From Rhodomicrobium sp. Az07 (lineage in GTDB: Bacteria; Pseudomonadota; Alphaproteobacteria; Rhizobiales; Rhodomicrobiaceae), in the NCBI RefSeq assembly GCF_018619475.1, contig NZ_JAHFZG010000001.1, forward strand, positions 186,001-250,000: a stretch of DNA of 64,000 nucleotides. Direction: 5' to 3'. The notes below the pieces were generated by a model that saw nothing but the letters and a program-made list of their open reading frames with translations, was not told the DNA's origin and did not search any database. Each line of letters begins with the position of its first letter. The first letter of the stretch is position 1. Made by a program: the position numbers and the translations under genes. This document shows, piece after piece, positions 1 to 9,705 of this stretch.

Positions 1-357
1 CCGGACAAGTTCTATTCGACGCTGGCGGGCTATATCGAGCCGGGCGACGACATCGAGCACGCCGTTCGCCGCGAGGTGAAGGAAGAAACGGACGTCGACG
101 TTGGCGCGGTCCGGTACGTGGCGAGCCAGCCCTGGCCCTTTCCACATTTGTTGATGATCGGCTGTTGGGGCGAGGCGCTCACCGAGGCGATTACGGTCGA
201 CCGCACGGAGTTGTCCGATGCGCGCTGGTTCGACCGGGCGGAACTCGCGACGATGCTGGCATTCGCGCACCCGGAAGGGCTGTTCGTCCCGCCCCGAATT
301 TCGATGGCGCACATGCTGATCCGCGCCTTCGTGGATGGCGCACTCCCGCGCGCCTGA
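1..357 (+). CDS. nudC: NADH pyrophosphatase NudC, C-terminal part (5' end outside window)
   Basis: The reading frame is open from base 1 and stops with TGA at 355-357, so only the last 118 residues are present. It carries a complete Nudix box: G at the start of GYIEPGDD, the glutamate five residues on, and the REVKEET core that binds the catalytic metal. A few residues later comes SQPWPFP, the signature that separates NudC from other Nudix hydrolases. NudC cleaves NADH into NMNH and AMP and also removes NAD caps from RNA. The zinc ribbon and N-terminal domain must lie upstream of the window. The neighbour is a LuxR-type gene in convergent orientation, 30 bases away. Confidence 0.9.
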   Translation, partial: PDKFYSTLAGYIEPGDDIEHAVRREVKEETDVDVGAVRYVASQPWPFPHLLMIGCWGEALTEAITVDRTELSDARWFDRAELATMLAFAHPEGLFVPPRISMAHMLIRAFVDGALPRA

Positions 358-387
358 GCAACGTTGCACAGCATCGCGCGCGGACCC

Positions 388-990
388 TCAGTCTTCGCGG
401 CGGGGGCGATGAAAATAGATGCGCGCTCCTTCCACGATGCGAAGCAGGTCTGCCTGCCGTGAGCACCCGGTCTTGCTGAGGATGCGGCGCATGTGACTTT
501 TCACGGTCGGAAGCGACAGATTGAGGCGCTCCGCCACTTCCGGAAGCGATTGCGCCTCCACGAGGTGCTTCAGAACACGCGTCTCGGCCTTGCTGAGGTT
601 ATACGCGCTGGCGACGCCTTCGACCCCGTACGCGGCCGGTCGTCCGGTGTGGGTGACAAGCAGCATCGAAGCGGTCGTATCGCCGGCCGAGATGGCCCTG
701 AGGTAGCCGACCGCGCCTGGCCTTCCCTGTCCGGCAATTGCGAGGCAAAGGGATTGATCGCTCGCCCCATCGAGAAGTCTCTTGTCGAGCGCTTTCCTGA
801 GAGCTTCCGAAGTGGACGCGTCGATGCCCGTGAGCACGCCGTTGACGAGACGAACGGGCCAGCCCTCATCGATCATGGCTTTGCCGGACCGATTGGCGAA
901 AAGAAGGTCTCCTTCGGCGGAGAGAAGAAAAATCGCTAAGGCAATCTGATCGAACAGGTCCGATAAAATTGTAGCTATGCCTTTCGACAT
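388..990 (-). CDS. LuxR-family (helix-turn-helix) transcriptional regulator
   Basis: This 200-residue protein ends in a clear LuxR/NarL helix-turn-helix at about residues 135-195: LSKAETRVLKHL, then LPEVAERLNLSLPTVKSHM, with the typical KSH recognition helix. The N-terminal ~110 residues look like a PAS-type sensor (FLLSAEGDLLFANRSG). There is no receiver domain, so it is not a classical response regulator. The frame can be extended to a TTG at 1062, but ATG at 990 has AGGAA about 9 bases upstream and is preferred. The ligand and targets cannot be read from the sequence, and no obvious target gene is adjacent. Confidence 0.82.
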   Translation of the reverse strand: MSKGIATILSDLFDQIALAIFLLSAEGDLLFANRSGKAMIDEGWPVRLVNGVLTGIDASTSEALRKALDKRLLDGASDQSLCLAIAGQGRPGAVGYLRAISAGDTTASMLLVTHTGRPAAYGVEGVASAYNLSKAETRVLKHLVEAQSLPEVAERLNLSLPTVKSHMRRILSKTGCSRQADLLRIVEGARIYFHRPRRED

Positions 991-1377
991 GGCGAAATTC
1001 CTAAAACAGGCTTGTGTACAACAGTTGCGAGCCAATTGAAAAATTGATGGAGCGTCCACCAAGGGAAACCAGAAAGACGAGCCGCGAAAAGCCGCATGGT
1101 CTCAGGATTGCAATATCCAAGCGATAAAAGAACAACGGCCATACTCTGGCAGTTTACGCATCTGAAGGCAAATCGTATGCGTCACGTCATTTTATAACGA
1201 TGAGCTTGTCCGAAGCCGTCGGCTTCGACCCAAGGTAAAGCGGATTGTATCGCGACGCCCGCGGTGATGTGCGGGGAACGCCGAGGCCGCGTTGCGCCGA
1301 CACCGCCCTACGCCACGGCGTCTGGCGTGATCGGGTCCACCGATCAAGGCGTTCGACGTGCCGGGTGGGCCGCGCCC
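991..1377. other. Non-coding stretch between the LuxR regulator and the DUF255 gene
   Basis: About 390 bases without a convincing gene. The end near 1000 should hold the promoter of the LuxR gene. A GAAGCC/GGCTTC hairpin with a three-base loop sits near 1210-1224, and the GC-rich part up to 1377 follows the stop of the minus-strand DUF255 gene. Open frames here lack start sites with ribosome binding sites, and the long one is an antisense shadow of the DUF255 gene. I see no RNA gene. Confidence 0.5.
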
Positions 1378-3435
1378 CTAAACGGGCGACGCCGCCACCT
1401 GCACCGAAACGGCTCGATCTTCCTTCAGCCTGTCTTTCAGTGTGGCCGGGTCGGTGATCGGCTCCGAACATAGCGGACCGAAACAGATGTAGGCGGTCGT
1501 CTTGCCGTCGATGGCCTTCTTTCCGAAGGCGGCCGAGGAAGCGGGAAGATCTTCGTTCGGGTCGACCCACTGCACGGTTGCGCCGGGCAGCGACACTTCC
1601 GCGAGAGCCTTGCGCCAGACGGCTGCGTCCGGCGCGTTGCGGTCGCCCGCGATGGCGATCGACTGCGGAGAGATCAGCGTGAGCGCGCCGTAGAGAAGCC
1701 CGGTGTAGCCGATGGCCATCGTCTGCGCCGCGCCCTGGAAAGCGGTCAGCAGCCCGTCCGCACGCTTCAGATAGGCGGCGTCGCCGGTCAGCGTGTAGAG
1801 GTCCGCGAGGTTCTGCAACATGGTCGCGTTCGCGTTCGGCACGGCGTCGTCGCTCGCCGAAAGCGGGCGCAGGATCAGGTCGCTCGTGTCGTCCGCCGCG
1901 AAGTAGTAGCCGCCCTGATCCGCGTCGTAGTGGCGGTTCATGATGGCGGCCCACTCAACGGCGTCGTCGAGATAGCGCGCTTCGCCGGTCACTTGATGGA
2001 GGACGAGAGCTGCGGAAATCATGTTGGCGTAGTCGGCTGCCGTGGCAGGGCCTTTCAGCTTGCCGTCGCGCCATGAGTGGAACAGGCGCCCGTTCTCGAT
2101 CATGCGGCTCTTGACGAAGGTGTAGGCGTCCTCCGCAAGCGCGATCCATTCGGGCTGCGCGAAGGCGTCGCCCGCGCGGGCCAGCGCGCGAATGGCGAGG
2201 CCGTTCCAGTCCGCGAGCACCTTGTCGTCCCAGCCGGGCTTCACGCGCCGCTCGCGTTCGGCAAACAGCTTCGCGCGGCACTCATCCATCGCGCGCTCCT
2301 CGCCGCCGTTGAGCAGCGCCAGTGCCTTCAGGCGGTTCAGGATGGTCTTGCCTTCCCAATTGCCGCCTTCCGTCACGTCGTAAGTCTGCGCGAAGATCGC
2401 GGCCTCTTCGCCGTGGCCGAGGATGTCGGTGATCTCCCGCGCGGTCCAGACGTAAAACTTGCCTTCCTCGCCCTCGGAGTCTGCGTCATAGGACGCGGCG
2501 AAGGCGCCGCCGGGAACGAGCATGTCGCGCTTGAGCCATCCGATGGTTTCAGCGACGCGCGTCTTCAGGCGCTCCGACTGGGTTTCCTTCCAGACCTCGG
2601 TCATGAACTCGATCAGGAGCGCATTGTCGTAGAGCATCTTCTCGAAATGCGGCACGAGCCAGCGCTCATCCACGGTGTAGCGCGAGAAGCCGCCGCCCAG
2701 GTGGTCGTAGATGCCGCCCTGACAGAGATGCAGGAGCGTGTTCTTCACTTCTTCGATGCAGGTCTTCAGATTGTAGCGAAGGCCGACGCGCCAGAGGAAC
2801 TGGAAGATCGTCGTGTTCGGGAATTTGGGCGCGCCGCGCAGTCCGCCGTTGGTCGGGTCTATCGCGCCGATGAACTTGGCTGCGATGGCCGCAAGCTGCT
2901 CCTCGGAGAATTCGGGCGCGGCGCCGTAGTTCAGCCGGGGCGTGAGCCGCTGCTTCAGGTAGGCGGTGTTCTGCGCGATGGTCTCCTTCTCCTGCGCGAA
3001 CACGCGCGCGACGTTCACAAGCACGTCCTTGAAGGAAGGCTTGCCGAAGCGCGGCTTGTCGGGGAAGTAAGTCCCGCCGAAGAAGGGCATGCCATCGGGC
3101 GTGAGGAACATCGTCAGCGGCCATCCGCCCTGTTCCCCCAGCTCCTGAAGCGCGGTCATATAGAGGGTGTCGACGTCCGGGCGCTCTTCGCGGTCCACCT
3201 TGATGTTGATGAACAGCTGGTTCATCAACTCGGCGGTATCCTCTTTCTCGAAGGACTCGTGCGCCATGACGTGGCACCAGTGGCAGGCAGCGTAGCCGAC
3301 GGAGAGCAGCACCGGCTTGTCGAGCCGCTGCGCTTCCTCGAATGCCTCCTGGCACCACGGCCACCATTCGACGGGATTGTGTTTGTGCTGCTGAAGGTAG
3401 GGACTAGTCTCTTCGCTCAAACGATTTAACGCCAT
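1378..3435 (-). CDS. DUF255 / thioredoxin-fold protein (YyaL, SPATA20-like)
   Basis: 685 residues, normal for the family. The N-terminal third is the thioredoxin-like DUF255 domain, recognised by SPYLQQH.HNPV.W at residues 11-23 and the redox-type motif CHWCHVM at 51-57. The rest resembles an (alpha/alpha)6 barrel of the sugar-epimerase/glucanase kind ([34 protein letters not shown]). Such proteins occur from bacteria to man, and their biochemical role is not settled. ATG at 3435 is chosen over a start 16 codons upstream because AAGG lies about 9 bases before it and family members begin at this MALNRL-like position. It is divergent from mnmE, with 131 bases between them. Confidence 0.88.
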   Translation of the reverse strand: MALNRLSEETSPYLQQHKHNPVEWWPWCQEAFEEAQRLDKPVLLSVGYAACHWCHVMAHESFEKEDTAELMNQLFINIKVDREERPDVDTLYMTALQELGEQGGWPLTMFLTPDGMPFFGGTYFPDKPRFGKPSFKDVLVNVARVFAQEKETIAQNTAYLKQRLTPRLNYGAAPEFSEEQLAAIAAKFIGAIDPTNGGLRGAPKFPNTTIFQFLWRVGLRYNLKTCIEEVKNTLLHLCQGGIYDHLGGGFSRYTVDERWLVPHFEKMLYDNALLIEFMTEVWKETQSERLKTRVAETIGWLKRDMLVPGGAFAASYDADSEGEEGKFYVWTAREITDILGHGEEAAIFAQTYDVTEGGNWEGKTILNRLKALALLNGGEERAMDECRAKLFAERERRVKPGWDDKVLADWNGLAIRALARAGDAFAQPEWIALAEDAYTFVKSRMIENGRLFHSWRDGKLKGPATAADYANMISAALVLHQVTGEARYLDDAVEWAAIMNRHYDADQGGYYFAADDTSDLILRPLSASDDAVPNANATMLQNLADLYTLTGDAAYLKRADGLLTAFQGAAQTMAIGYTGLLYGALTLISPQSIAIAGDRNAPDAAVWRKALAEVSLPGATVQWVDPNEDLPASSAAFGKKAIDGKTTAYICFGPLCSEPITDPATLKDRLKEDRAVSVQVAASPV

Positions 3436-3566
3436 GAGGCAACCTTGTTGATGCTTTGCCCAATGAAAGTCCGCCAGAAGCACGGCAAGCCCTCGGCACG
3501 ATTATACCCAAATTTCGAAAATGTATCGCCCAACTTGTCTTGAAGCCTTAAGAAGAGGAAACGCTC

Positions 3567-4955
3567 ATGACCATCTACGCGCTGTCCTCCGGGCTGGGCC
3601 GGGCCGGGATTGCGGTGATCCGGATTTCGGGACGGGCTTCGAAAAAGACGCTGTACAGCCTCTGCAACGGCAGGCTGCCCGCGCCTCGCGTGTCGAGCTT
3701 CCGGCGGCTGCGTCACCCGACGTCGCGCGAGATGCTCGACGAGGCGATGGTGCTCTGGCTTCCCGGCCCCGCGAATTTCACCGGGGAGGACATGGCCGAG
3801 CTTTATGTCCACGGCGGGCGCGCGGTGGTGACGGCGGTCATGAATGCGCTGGCGGACGCCGGGCTGCGGCTGGCCGAGCCGGGCGAGTTCACGCGGCGCG
3901 CCTTCGGCAACGGCAAGATCGATCTGACCGAGGCCGAAGGGCTGGCGGACCTCATCAACGCGGATACCGAGATTCAACGGCGGCAGGCGCTCGCGCAGCA
4001 TTCGGGCGCGATGCGGGCCCGCTACGAGACATGGCGGCGCACGCTCCTCAAGGCGATGGCTTACGTGGAAGCGAGTCTCGACTTTTCCGACGAGGCGGAT
4101 ATCGCCGACGGAGCTTTCAAGGAAGCGGTGCCGGAAGCTCGGTCGCTCGCCGCCGAACTGGACCGCGCGTTGGCCGATGGCCGTCGCGGGGAGATTCTCC
4201 GCGAGGGCATTTCGGTCGCCATCGTCGGCGAGCCGAATGTGGGCAAGTCGAGCCTGCTCAATGCGCTTGCCGGGCGCGAGGCCGCCATTGTCTACGACGA
4301 GCCGGGAACGACGCGCGACGTGATCGAAGTGTCGCTCGACCTCGACGGCTATCCGTTCGTGCTGCGCGACACGGCTGGCATCCGCGAGGCGGCGAGCCCG
4401 GTCGAACAGGAGGGCGTGCGCCGCGCGCTGGCCGCAGCCGAGGCGGCCGATGTCGTCCTTGCGATGGTGGACGGCTCGCGCGGGGAAGCGGGCGCGGTTC
4501 CGGCTCAAGCGGGCGAAGAAGCAGTCTCGCCAGCGGACGAACGCATCGAGGGTGCCGTCGTCAGTTCGTCGTCCGGCGTGAGGCTCCTCGTCGTGAACAA
4601 GGTGGACCTGGCGCCGCCGCCCGCGCCCGGAAACTTCGGCAGCGCGGCGGTCTACATCTCCGCGAAGACCGGCCTCGGTCTCGACGCCTTGAAGGCGGCC
4701 CTCGTTCAGTTCGCATGCGAGCGCTATGGCAGCGGGGAAGCGCCGACGATTACGCGCGTCCGGCATCGGCAGGAGATAGGGCGCGCCCGCGAGGCTCTGG
4801 CCGCTTTCGTCGACGGAGCGGAAGCGGGCGAAGCGCCGGAGCTTGCCGCAGAGCATCTGCGCGAAGCCGCCGACGCACTCGGCCGTCTTACGGGGCGCCT
4901 CGACGTGGAGGACGTGCTTGGTCAGATCTTCGGCGAGTTCTGCGTCGGGAAGTGA
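3567..4955 (+). CDS. mnmE: tRNA modification GTPase MnmE
   Basis: 462 residues, full length. MnmE works with MnmG to install carboxymethylaminomethyl groups on U34 of certain tRNAs. The N-terminal folate-binding domain starts with TIYALSSG.GRAGIAVIRISG. The G domain shows GEPNVGKSSL (P-loop, residues 221-230), DEPGTTRD (G2), DTAGI (G3) and NKVDL (G4). The protein ends FCVGK, and that C-terminal cysteine is the residue used in modification. It is the first + strand gene of the mnmE/mnmG/rsmG/parAB neighbourhood. A parS-like site begins 29 bases after its stop codon. Confidence 0.97.
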   Translation: MTIYALSSGLGRAGIAVIRISGRASKKTLYSLCNGRLPAPRVSSFRRLRHPTSREMLDEAMVLWLPGPANFTGEDMAELYVHGGRAVVTAVMNALADAGLRLAEPGEFTRRAFGNGKIDLTEAEGLADLINADTEIQRRQALAQHSGAMRARYETWRRTLLKAMAYVEASLDFSDEADIADGAFKEAVPEARSLAAELDRALADGRRGEILREGISVAIVGEPNVGKSSLLNALAGREAAIVYDEPGTTRDVIEVSLDLDGYPFVLRDTAGIREAASPVEQEGVRRALAAAEAADVVLAMVDGSRGEAGAVPAQAGEEAVSPADERIEGAVVSSSSGVRLLVVNKVDLAPPPAPGNFGSAAVYISAKTGLGLDALKAALVQFACERYGSGEAPTITRVRHRQEIGRAREALAAFVDGAEAGEAPELAAEHLREAADALGRLTGRLDVEDVLGQIFGEFCVGK

Positions 4956-4983
4956 CGCTTCGCGGGCGAAAAAGTAAACGAAG

Positions 4984-4999
4984 CGTTTCACATGAAACA
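4984..4999 (+). promoter_or_regulatory. parS-like centromere site 1 (mnmE / CBS-gene gap)
   Basis: CGTTTCACATGAAACA differs from the canonical parS palindrome TGTTTCACGTGAAACA at the first base and at one central base. It lies in the 79-base gap between the converging mnmE and CBS-protein genes. The parB gene 7 kb away, and two more such sites nearby, support a role as a ParB loading site. A weak inverted repeat (ACGCTTCG at 4955 with CGAAGCGT at 4979) overlaps its left edge and might act as a terminator. Confidence 0.72.
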
Positions 5000-5034
5000 G
5001 TGTCACGGCTGAGGGCCGGTTGCTCGCCGCCGCG

Positions 5035-6030
5035 TTACTCCATGATGCCGCCCCAGTGCAGGTACAGGCCGATATCGCCGAGATAGCCGTTCGGGAAGCT
5101 GAGTACGCGCGCGATCATGTGAAAGCCGCGATCCTTGAGCGTGCGCTCGTAGCGCAGGAAGGTTTCGGCCGCCTCGCCGCGAAGGGTCGCGGGCCAGCCC
5201 GGCTCACCGACATTGATCGCGCGGCCGCCATCGCTGCAAAGCTCGGCCGGAAACTGGAGGACGAGATATTCCCGCTCGCCGCGCTCCGCCGCGTCGCGCG
5301 ACCTTTGCAGCACGTTGAGCCACTCGTCCTCAGACAAGTGAGTGTCGATGAGCTGCTTCACGCGCGCCATGCGGTCTTCGCTCCGGACGTGGTCCTTGAT
5401 TGCGCGCTGACGAAGCTTCTTCGTCGCGGCGTCCTGCGCGATGAGCCGGAAGTCGGCAGCTGTAATAGCTTCTGCGCGCGGCTCGGGAGGCGGCGGGGCC
5501 GGCGGCGTGCGGCTCTTGTCGCGGTCGAAGCTGTCGAGGTGAAGCGTCCACCCGAAGATGCCCTCGTCCTGTGGCGCCTCCGGCTTCATCTGCGCGATGC
5601 GGGCGATGATGTCCGAGCGGCTGACGATGCCGACGAGGCGCCCTTCGCGCGTAACCGGCACCCGCTTGATGCCGGTGTCGACGAACATCTTGCAGATCTC
5701 CAGCACCTCGGCACCGTCCGGCACGGTCATCACCGGAGCCGACATCACGTCGCGCGCCGTCAGGTTCGCTTCCAGCTTTTCGAGGAGAGGCTTGGCGTGC
5801 GTCCTGGGGTCCAGGAGAAGCGCGAGACGCCAATCGTGGATTTTCTGCTGCTCGGGTGCATTGAGGCGGAGAAGGTCGCCTTCCGTAACGATGCCGACAA
5901 CGACGCCGCTGGAGTCGACCACCGGCAAGCCGCCGATCCGCTTCTCCATCATGATGGCCGCGATCTTGCGGATGTCGGTGTCGGGCGTTGCCGTGATGAC
6001 AGGTTTCGTCATGACATCTCGCGCCTGCAT
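5035..6030 (-). CDS. CBS-domain protein with an extra C-terminal domain
   Basis: 331 residues. A tandem CBS pair fills about residues 1-165 (ARDVMTKPVITATPDTDI, GGLPVVDSSGVVVGIVTEGD, then ARDVMSAPVMTV and VPVTREGRLVGIVSRSD). CBS pairs usually bind adenine nucleotides and act as energy sensors. A Pro-rich linker (PPAPPPPEP) leads to a C-terminal domain of about 130 residues, containing EYLVLQFPAELCSDGGRAIN and GDIGLYLHWG, which I recall as a small stand-alone conserved alphaproteobacterial protein. ATG at 6030 has a strong AAGGAG 8-12 bases upstream, whereas the TTG at 6060 has none. What the fused domain senses or regulates is unknown. Confidence 0.85.
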   Translation of the reverse strand: MQARDVMTKPVITATPDTDIRKIAAIMMEKRIGGLPVVDSSGVVVGIVTEGDLLRLNAPEQQKIHDWRLALLLDPRTHAKPLLEKLEANLTARDVMSAPVMTVPDGAEVLEICKMFVDTGIKRVPVTREGRLVGIVSRSDIIARIAQMKPEAPQDEGIFGWTLHLDSFDRDKSRTPPAPPPPEPRAEAITAADFRLIAQDAATKKLRQRAIKDHVRSEDRMARVKQLIDTHLSEDEWLNVLQRSRDAAERGEREYLVLQFPAELCSDGGRAINVGEPGWPATLRGEAAETFLRYERTLKDRGFHMIARVLSFPNGYLGDIGLYLHWGGIME

Positions 6031-6275
6031 CGCTCTGTCTCCTTGCGTCGTATTTACCAACGAATGACTGGACCTAATCGCACAGGCGACGTTTTGCTAG
6101 CGGCGGCGTCGCCGGACGATCCCAAAAAAGTGTCGCGTCTTTTCGCAAGTGCAGCAAGCGCCCCGTTCACGTGGAGCCAGACCTGCCATTTCAATTGCGT
6201 CGAGGTGTTGCTATCTACGGAGCGCGCCGGGGGGCGGACTTCGCCTGACGCGGCTGCATTTCCAAAGACGACGGG

Positions 6276-8150
6276 ATGAGAACGATGGCCGTGCGGGCTT
6301 TCGATGTGATTGTGGTTGGCGGCGGGCACGCCGGGTGTGAGGCGGCAGCCGCCGCCGCGCGCATGGGCGCGGCCACGGCGCTCGTCACGCACAAGGCGGC
6401 GACGCTCGGCGAGATGTCGTGCAATCCTGCCATCGGCGGTCTCGGCAAGGGGCACCTCGTCCGCGAGGTTGACGCGCTCGACGGGCTGATGGGCCGCGTG
6501 ATCGACAAGGCGGGCATCCAGTTCCGCATGCTGAACCGCTCCAAGGGTCCGGCGGTGCAGGGGCCGCGCGCGCAGGCCGACCGCAAGCTTTATCGCCGCG
6601 AGATGCAGGCTGCGCTTGCCGCGCAGGACGGGCTGACCGTCGTGGAAGATGCGGTCGAGGATCTACTGGTCGAGGGCGGCGCGGTCGCGGGGGTCGTCAC
6701 GGCGAGCGGACGCGAGCTTCGCAGCGGTGCGGTCGTCATCACCACGGGCACGTTCCTCAAGGGTGTCATCCATCTCGGCGAAACGCGGACGCCCGCGGGC
6801 CGCGTGGGCGAGGCTCCGTCAATCGGCCTCAGCGACCGGCTCTATGCGCTGGGCCTTCGCATGGGCCGCCTCAAGACCGGCACACCCGCGCGCCTCGACG
6901 GCCGCACCATCGACTTCGCGCGCCTCGACAGCCAGCCCGGCGACGCGCCGCCCGTGCCGTTCTCCTTCATGACGGATCGCATCGAGACGCCGCAGATCGC
7001 CTGCGCCATCACGGCGACGACGCCTGAGACGCACGCGATCATCCGCGCAAACATCCACCGCGCGCCGATGTACTCCGGCCAGATCGAGGGTGTCGGCCCG
7101 CGCTATTGTCCGTCCATCGAGGACAAGGTGGTGCGTTTCGCCGACCGCGAGAGCCATCAGATCTTTCTGGAGCCGGAGGGCCTCGACGATCCGACCGTCT
7201 ACCCGAACGGCATCTCCACCTCGCTGCCGGAGGGTGTGCAGCGCGCGTTCATCGCGACGATCCCCGGCCTTGAGCGCGCGACCATCGTCCGGCCCGGCTA
7301 CGCCATCGAATACGACTACGTGGACCCGCGCGAACTTGGCCCCGCGCTCGAAGTGAAGCGGCTGCCGCGCCTGTTCCTCGCGGGGCAGATCAACGGCACG
7401 ACCGGCTATGAGGAGGCGGCGGGGCAAGGTCTCGTCGCGGGCATCAACGCGGCGCTGGTGGCGGGTGGCGGCGCGGCGGACTTCGTCGTATCGCGGACGG
7501 ACGGCTATATCGGCGTGATGATCGACGATCTCGTGACGCGCGGCGTGTCCGAGCCCTATCGCATGTTCACGAGCCGCGCCGAGTATCGCTTGCGGCTTCG
7601 CGCCGACAATGCTGACGAACGGCTGACGCCGCTCGGCGCGCGCATAGGCTGCGTAGGTTCGGTGCGCGAAGCCGCTTATGCCGCGAAGGCGGATGCGCTC
7701 GGTTCGGCGCGGCGGCTTCTCGAAATGCTGACGCTGACGCCGGACGAAGCCGCCCGCCACGGCATCGCGCTGAACCGCGATGGCCGCCGCCGTTCGGCCT
7801 TCGACCTGCTGGCGTTGCCGGGGCAGACCGTCGCTGCGCTCGCTCGCGTCTGGCCGGAGCTTGGCGACATGCCGCGCGGCACCGTAGAGCGCCTCGAAGT
7901 GGACGCGCGCTATGCCGTCTATCTCGACCGGCAGGAGGCAAGCGTCGTCGCCTTTCGCAAGGATGAGGCGGTGGCCATCCCGCCCGCGCTCGACTTCGCG
8001 GCGATCCAGGGGCTTTCGAACGAGGTGCGTCAGAAGCTCGACCGGCACCGCCCGGCGACGCTCGCGCAGGCGGCCCGCATCGACGGCATGACGCCCGCCG
8101 CGCTGATGGTGCTCCTTGCGCATATCAGGAAGACGGCCCGCGCAGCTTGA
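6276..8150 (+). CDS. mnmG: tRNA uridine-5-carboxymethylaminomethyl modification enzyme MnmG (GidA)
   Basis: 624 residues, typical length. MnmG is the FAD-dependent partner of MnmE in wobble-uridine modification. The dinucleotide-binding motif is at the N-terminus ([15 protein letters not shown]). Further family signatures are [17 protein letters not shown], the GTFLKG.IHLGE stretch and the C-terminal YEEAAGQGL...NAA block. Either ATG 6276 or ATG 6285 could be the start; neither has a strong ribosome binding site. MnmE lies upstream on the same strand, but a minus-strand CBS gene separates the two, so they are probably transcribed separately. A parS-like site follows 17 bases after the stop codon. 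Confidence 0.97.
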   Translation: MRTMAVRAFDVIVVGGGHAGCEAAAAAARMGAATALVTHKAATLGEMSCNPAIGGLGKGHLVREVDALDGLMGRVIDKAGIQFRMLNRSKGPAVQGPRAQADRKLYRREMQAALAAQDGLTVVEDAVEDLLVEGGAVAGVVTASGRELRSGAVVITTGTFLKGVIHLGETRTPAGRVGEAPSIGLSDRLYALGLRMGRLKTGTPARLDGRTIDFARLDSQPGDAPPVPFSFMTDRIETPQIACAITATTPETHAIIRANIHRAPMYSGQIEGVGPRYCPSIEDKVVRFADRESHQIFLEPEGLDDPTVYPNGISTSLPEGVQRAFIATIPGLERATIVRPGYAIEYDYVDPRELGPALEVKRLPRLFLAGQINGTTGYEEAAGQGLVAGINAALVAGGGAADFVVSRTDGYIGVMIDDLVTRGVSEPYRMFTSRAEYRLRLRADNADERLTPLGARIGCVGSVREAAYAAKADALGSARRLLEMLTLTPDEAARHGIALNRDGRRRSAFDLLALPGQTVAALARVWPELGDMPRGTVERLEVDARYAVYLDRQEASVVAFRKDEAVAIPPALDFAAIQGLSNEVRQKLDRHRPATLAQAARIDGMTPAALMVLLAHIRKTARAA

Positions 8151-8167
8151 GCGCCGACGCGGGCGCT

Positions 8168-8183
8168 CGTTTCACGTGAAGCG
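8168..8183 (+). promoter_or_regulatory. parS-like centromere site 2 (mnmG / peptidase-gene gap)
   Basis: CGTTTCACGTGAAGCG keeps the central GTTTCACGTGAA of the canonical parS site and is degenerate at the ends. It lies in the 45-base gap between two converging genes. With sites 1 and 3 it forms a set of three within 5.5 kb of sequence ending about 600 bases before parA. Confidence 0.65.
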
Positions 8184-8195
8184 GCTGGTCGCCCC

Positions 8196-9059
8196 TCACT
8201 TCTCCATGATGGCCTTCAGCGCCATGAACTCGGGCCGATACTCAAAGTGCATGCCGTCGAAGTGATACCAGCTTCCGCCCCAGATGAAGCCGTGCTTCTC
8301 GAACACGCGCACGATCTCCAGCGGCACCTTGTTGCGATAGACGAGCGCGATGCCCTTCTCGCGCACCGTGGCTTCGTCCATGGCGCGCGGCAGGCCGTAT
8401 TGCCAGTAGCCGCCATGCTCCGGGTTGATGTCGAACGCGATGCCGAACGAGTGAACGCTGAGGCGCGTGGTGCGGGCGATGCAGCGCGGCACATAGCTGC
8501 CGCCGTCCGGCACGAGATACTTGGAGAAGGCCGGGCCGAGGGCTTCGAGGTCATCGGACACAGCCTTGATCTTGTCGGCGACGCCGTTCACGGTCGCGGC
8601 CTGCATCGCGCCGCCGCGGAACTTCGGAACCCAGGGCACGCGGCGCATCGGCGCGGCGGGCTTGCACGAAACGCTGGTGCATGAGCCGGCGGGCCGCTTC
8701 TCGCACGCGCCGTACATCTTCGCGAAGAACGCTTCGTTGCGAACGCGGCCCGGATCGGCCTCGGCCTTCACGGGCAACGCCTCGCCGCCGAACACATAGG
8801 GCCAGTGGAACATGTCCGCGATGTCGGGTCGCTCGATCAGCTGCTTGAGCGGCTTGTCGGCGCGGCCCTCGCCGAAGGGCATCGTCGTGCCGTCCTTCCA
8901 GACGAGGTTCGCGCCATCGAAGGAGGCGAGGTGATCGGGATAGGCGGCGATCAGCGCCTGCGCCTTCTGTTCGAGCGTCTGGGCGTTGGCGGGGCTGGCG
9001 GCGGCAAGACTTAAGCAAAGCATTAAGAAGGCGAACAGGCGCATGGCGCGGTTTTCCAT
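8196..9059 (-). CDS. Exported M15-family D-Ala-D-Ala carboxypeptidase/endolysin-like protein
   Basis: 287 residues with an N-terminal signal peptide (LFAFLMLCLSLAAASPANA). The C-terminal half carries the zinc-binding pattern of M15 peptidases (VanY/Ply500-like): SVHSFGIAFDIN supplies His and Asp, and MHFEYRPE supplies the second His and the catalytic Glu. Such enzymes cut peptidoglycan stem peptides in the periplasm. ATG at 9059 and ATG at 9044 are both possible, and the second gives a tighter signal peptide. Substrate specificity cannot be told from the sequence. Confidence 0.78.
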   Translation of the reverse strand: MENRAMRLFAFLMLCLSLAAASPANAQTLEQKAQALIAAYPDHLASFDGANLVWKDGTTMPFGEGRADKPLKQLIERPDIADMFHWPYVFGGEALPVKAEADPGRVRNEAFFAKMYGACEKRPAGSCTSVSCKPAAPMRRVPWVPKFRGGAMQAATVNGVADKIKAVSDDLEALGPAFSKYLVPDGGSYVPRCIARTTRLSVHSFGIAFDINPEHGGYWQYGLPRAMDEATVREKGIALVYRNKVPLEIVRVFEKHGFIWGGSWYHFDGMHFEYRPEFMALKAIMEK

Positions 9060-9141
9060 TCGTTCGAGGACGTTCCGGATGGCGCGCGGAAACCGAGGCT
9101 ATCCGTGCCCGCGCGCCTTGCCTCGCGAGTGAGCTTCTGCC

Positions 9142-9438
9142 TTAGCAGCCCTTGCGTGCTTCGATGCTGCGGATCATGTCGATTTCCGCTCGTTCGTCGC
9201 GCGACAGCGGGACGTCGGCTTCGACATAGAATCGGCAGTTTGCGTTACCGAAGACGCGGAGCGCGCGGTCGGTCTTGAAGCAGTAGCCGTTCTCGGCGTA
9301 GATGGAGTTCCGGCGGTACCAGAGGTCGCCGCAAGACATGCTCCAGTAGTCTTGAGCGAAAGCGGCCGGAGTTGCGAGAAGCGAGGTTGCGGTGACGGCC
9401 GCCGCGATGGACGCGGACAGAACGCGAAATGCAGTCAT
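9142..9438 (-). CDS. Small secreted YARHG-domain protein
   Basis: 98 residues. A signal peptide ends near ATPAAFA, followed by a compact cysteine-bearing domain with SCGDLWYRRNSIYAENGYCF, the core of the YARHG domain common in Hyphomicrobiales envelope proteins. The domain probably binds extracellular material, but its function is unproven. A strong ribosome binding site (GGAGGAA) precedes ATG 9438. It is one of three exported minus-strand proteins between mnmG and rsmG. Confidence 0.8.
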   Translation of the reverse strand: MTAFRVLSASIAAAVTATSLLATPAAFAQDYWSMSCGDLWYRRNSIYAENGYCFKTDRALRVFGNANCRFYVEADVPLSRDERAEIDMIRSIEARKGC

Positions 9439-9705
9439 GAAAATTCCTCCCGGCGCGGCGCGCCATGAAATCGTGCCCTCGGGAAAGCAGGTCGCCGCCG
9501 CGCGGGGTGGCTTGCGCCTTGCTGTCCCGCGTCAACACTTATCATGAAGGCGGGCGCGGCGTGGAAGCGTCAAGGTGGCGCTTCCAAAGAAATGTGATCG
9601 CTGGCAGCGAGCATGCCGGAAAGGCCCGACGCTTTCGTCGGGGCGACGACAGCTTAACCGGCGCGGGCCGTTGGCTCCGGCGGACGGCTGCCTGATGATG
9701 GAGCG

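Noticed and set aside
1187-1954. Open frame overlapping the 3' end of the DUF255 gene in another minus-strand frame
   Set aside because: Composition is Arg/Gly shadow-like and it duplicates the DNA of a well-supported gene. It has no start signal.
9465-9695. Plus-strand frame in the gap between the YARHG gene and the next exported protein gene
   Set aside because: Poor start context, no domain and odd composition; more likely promoter and spacer DNA.
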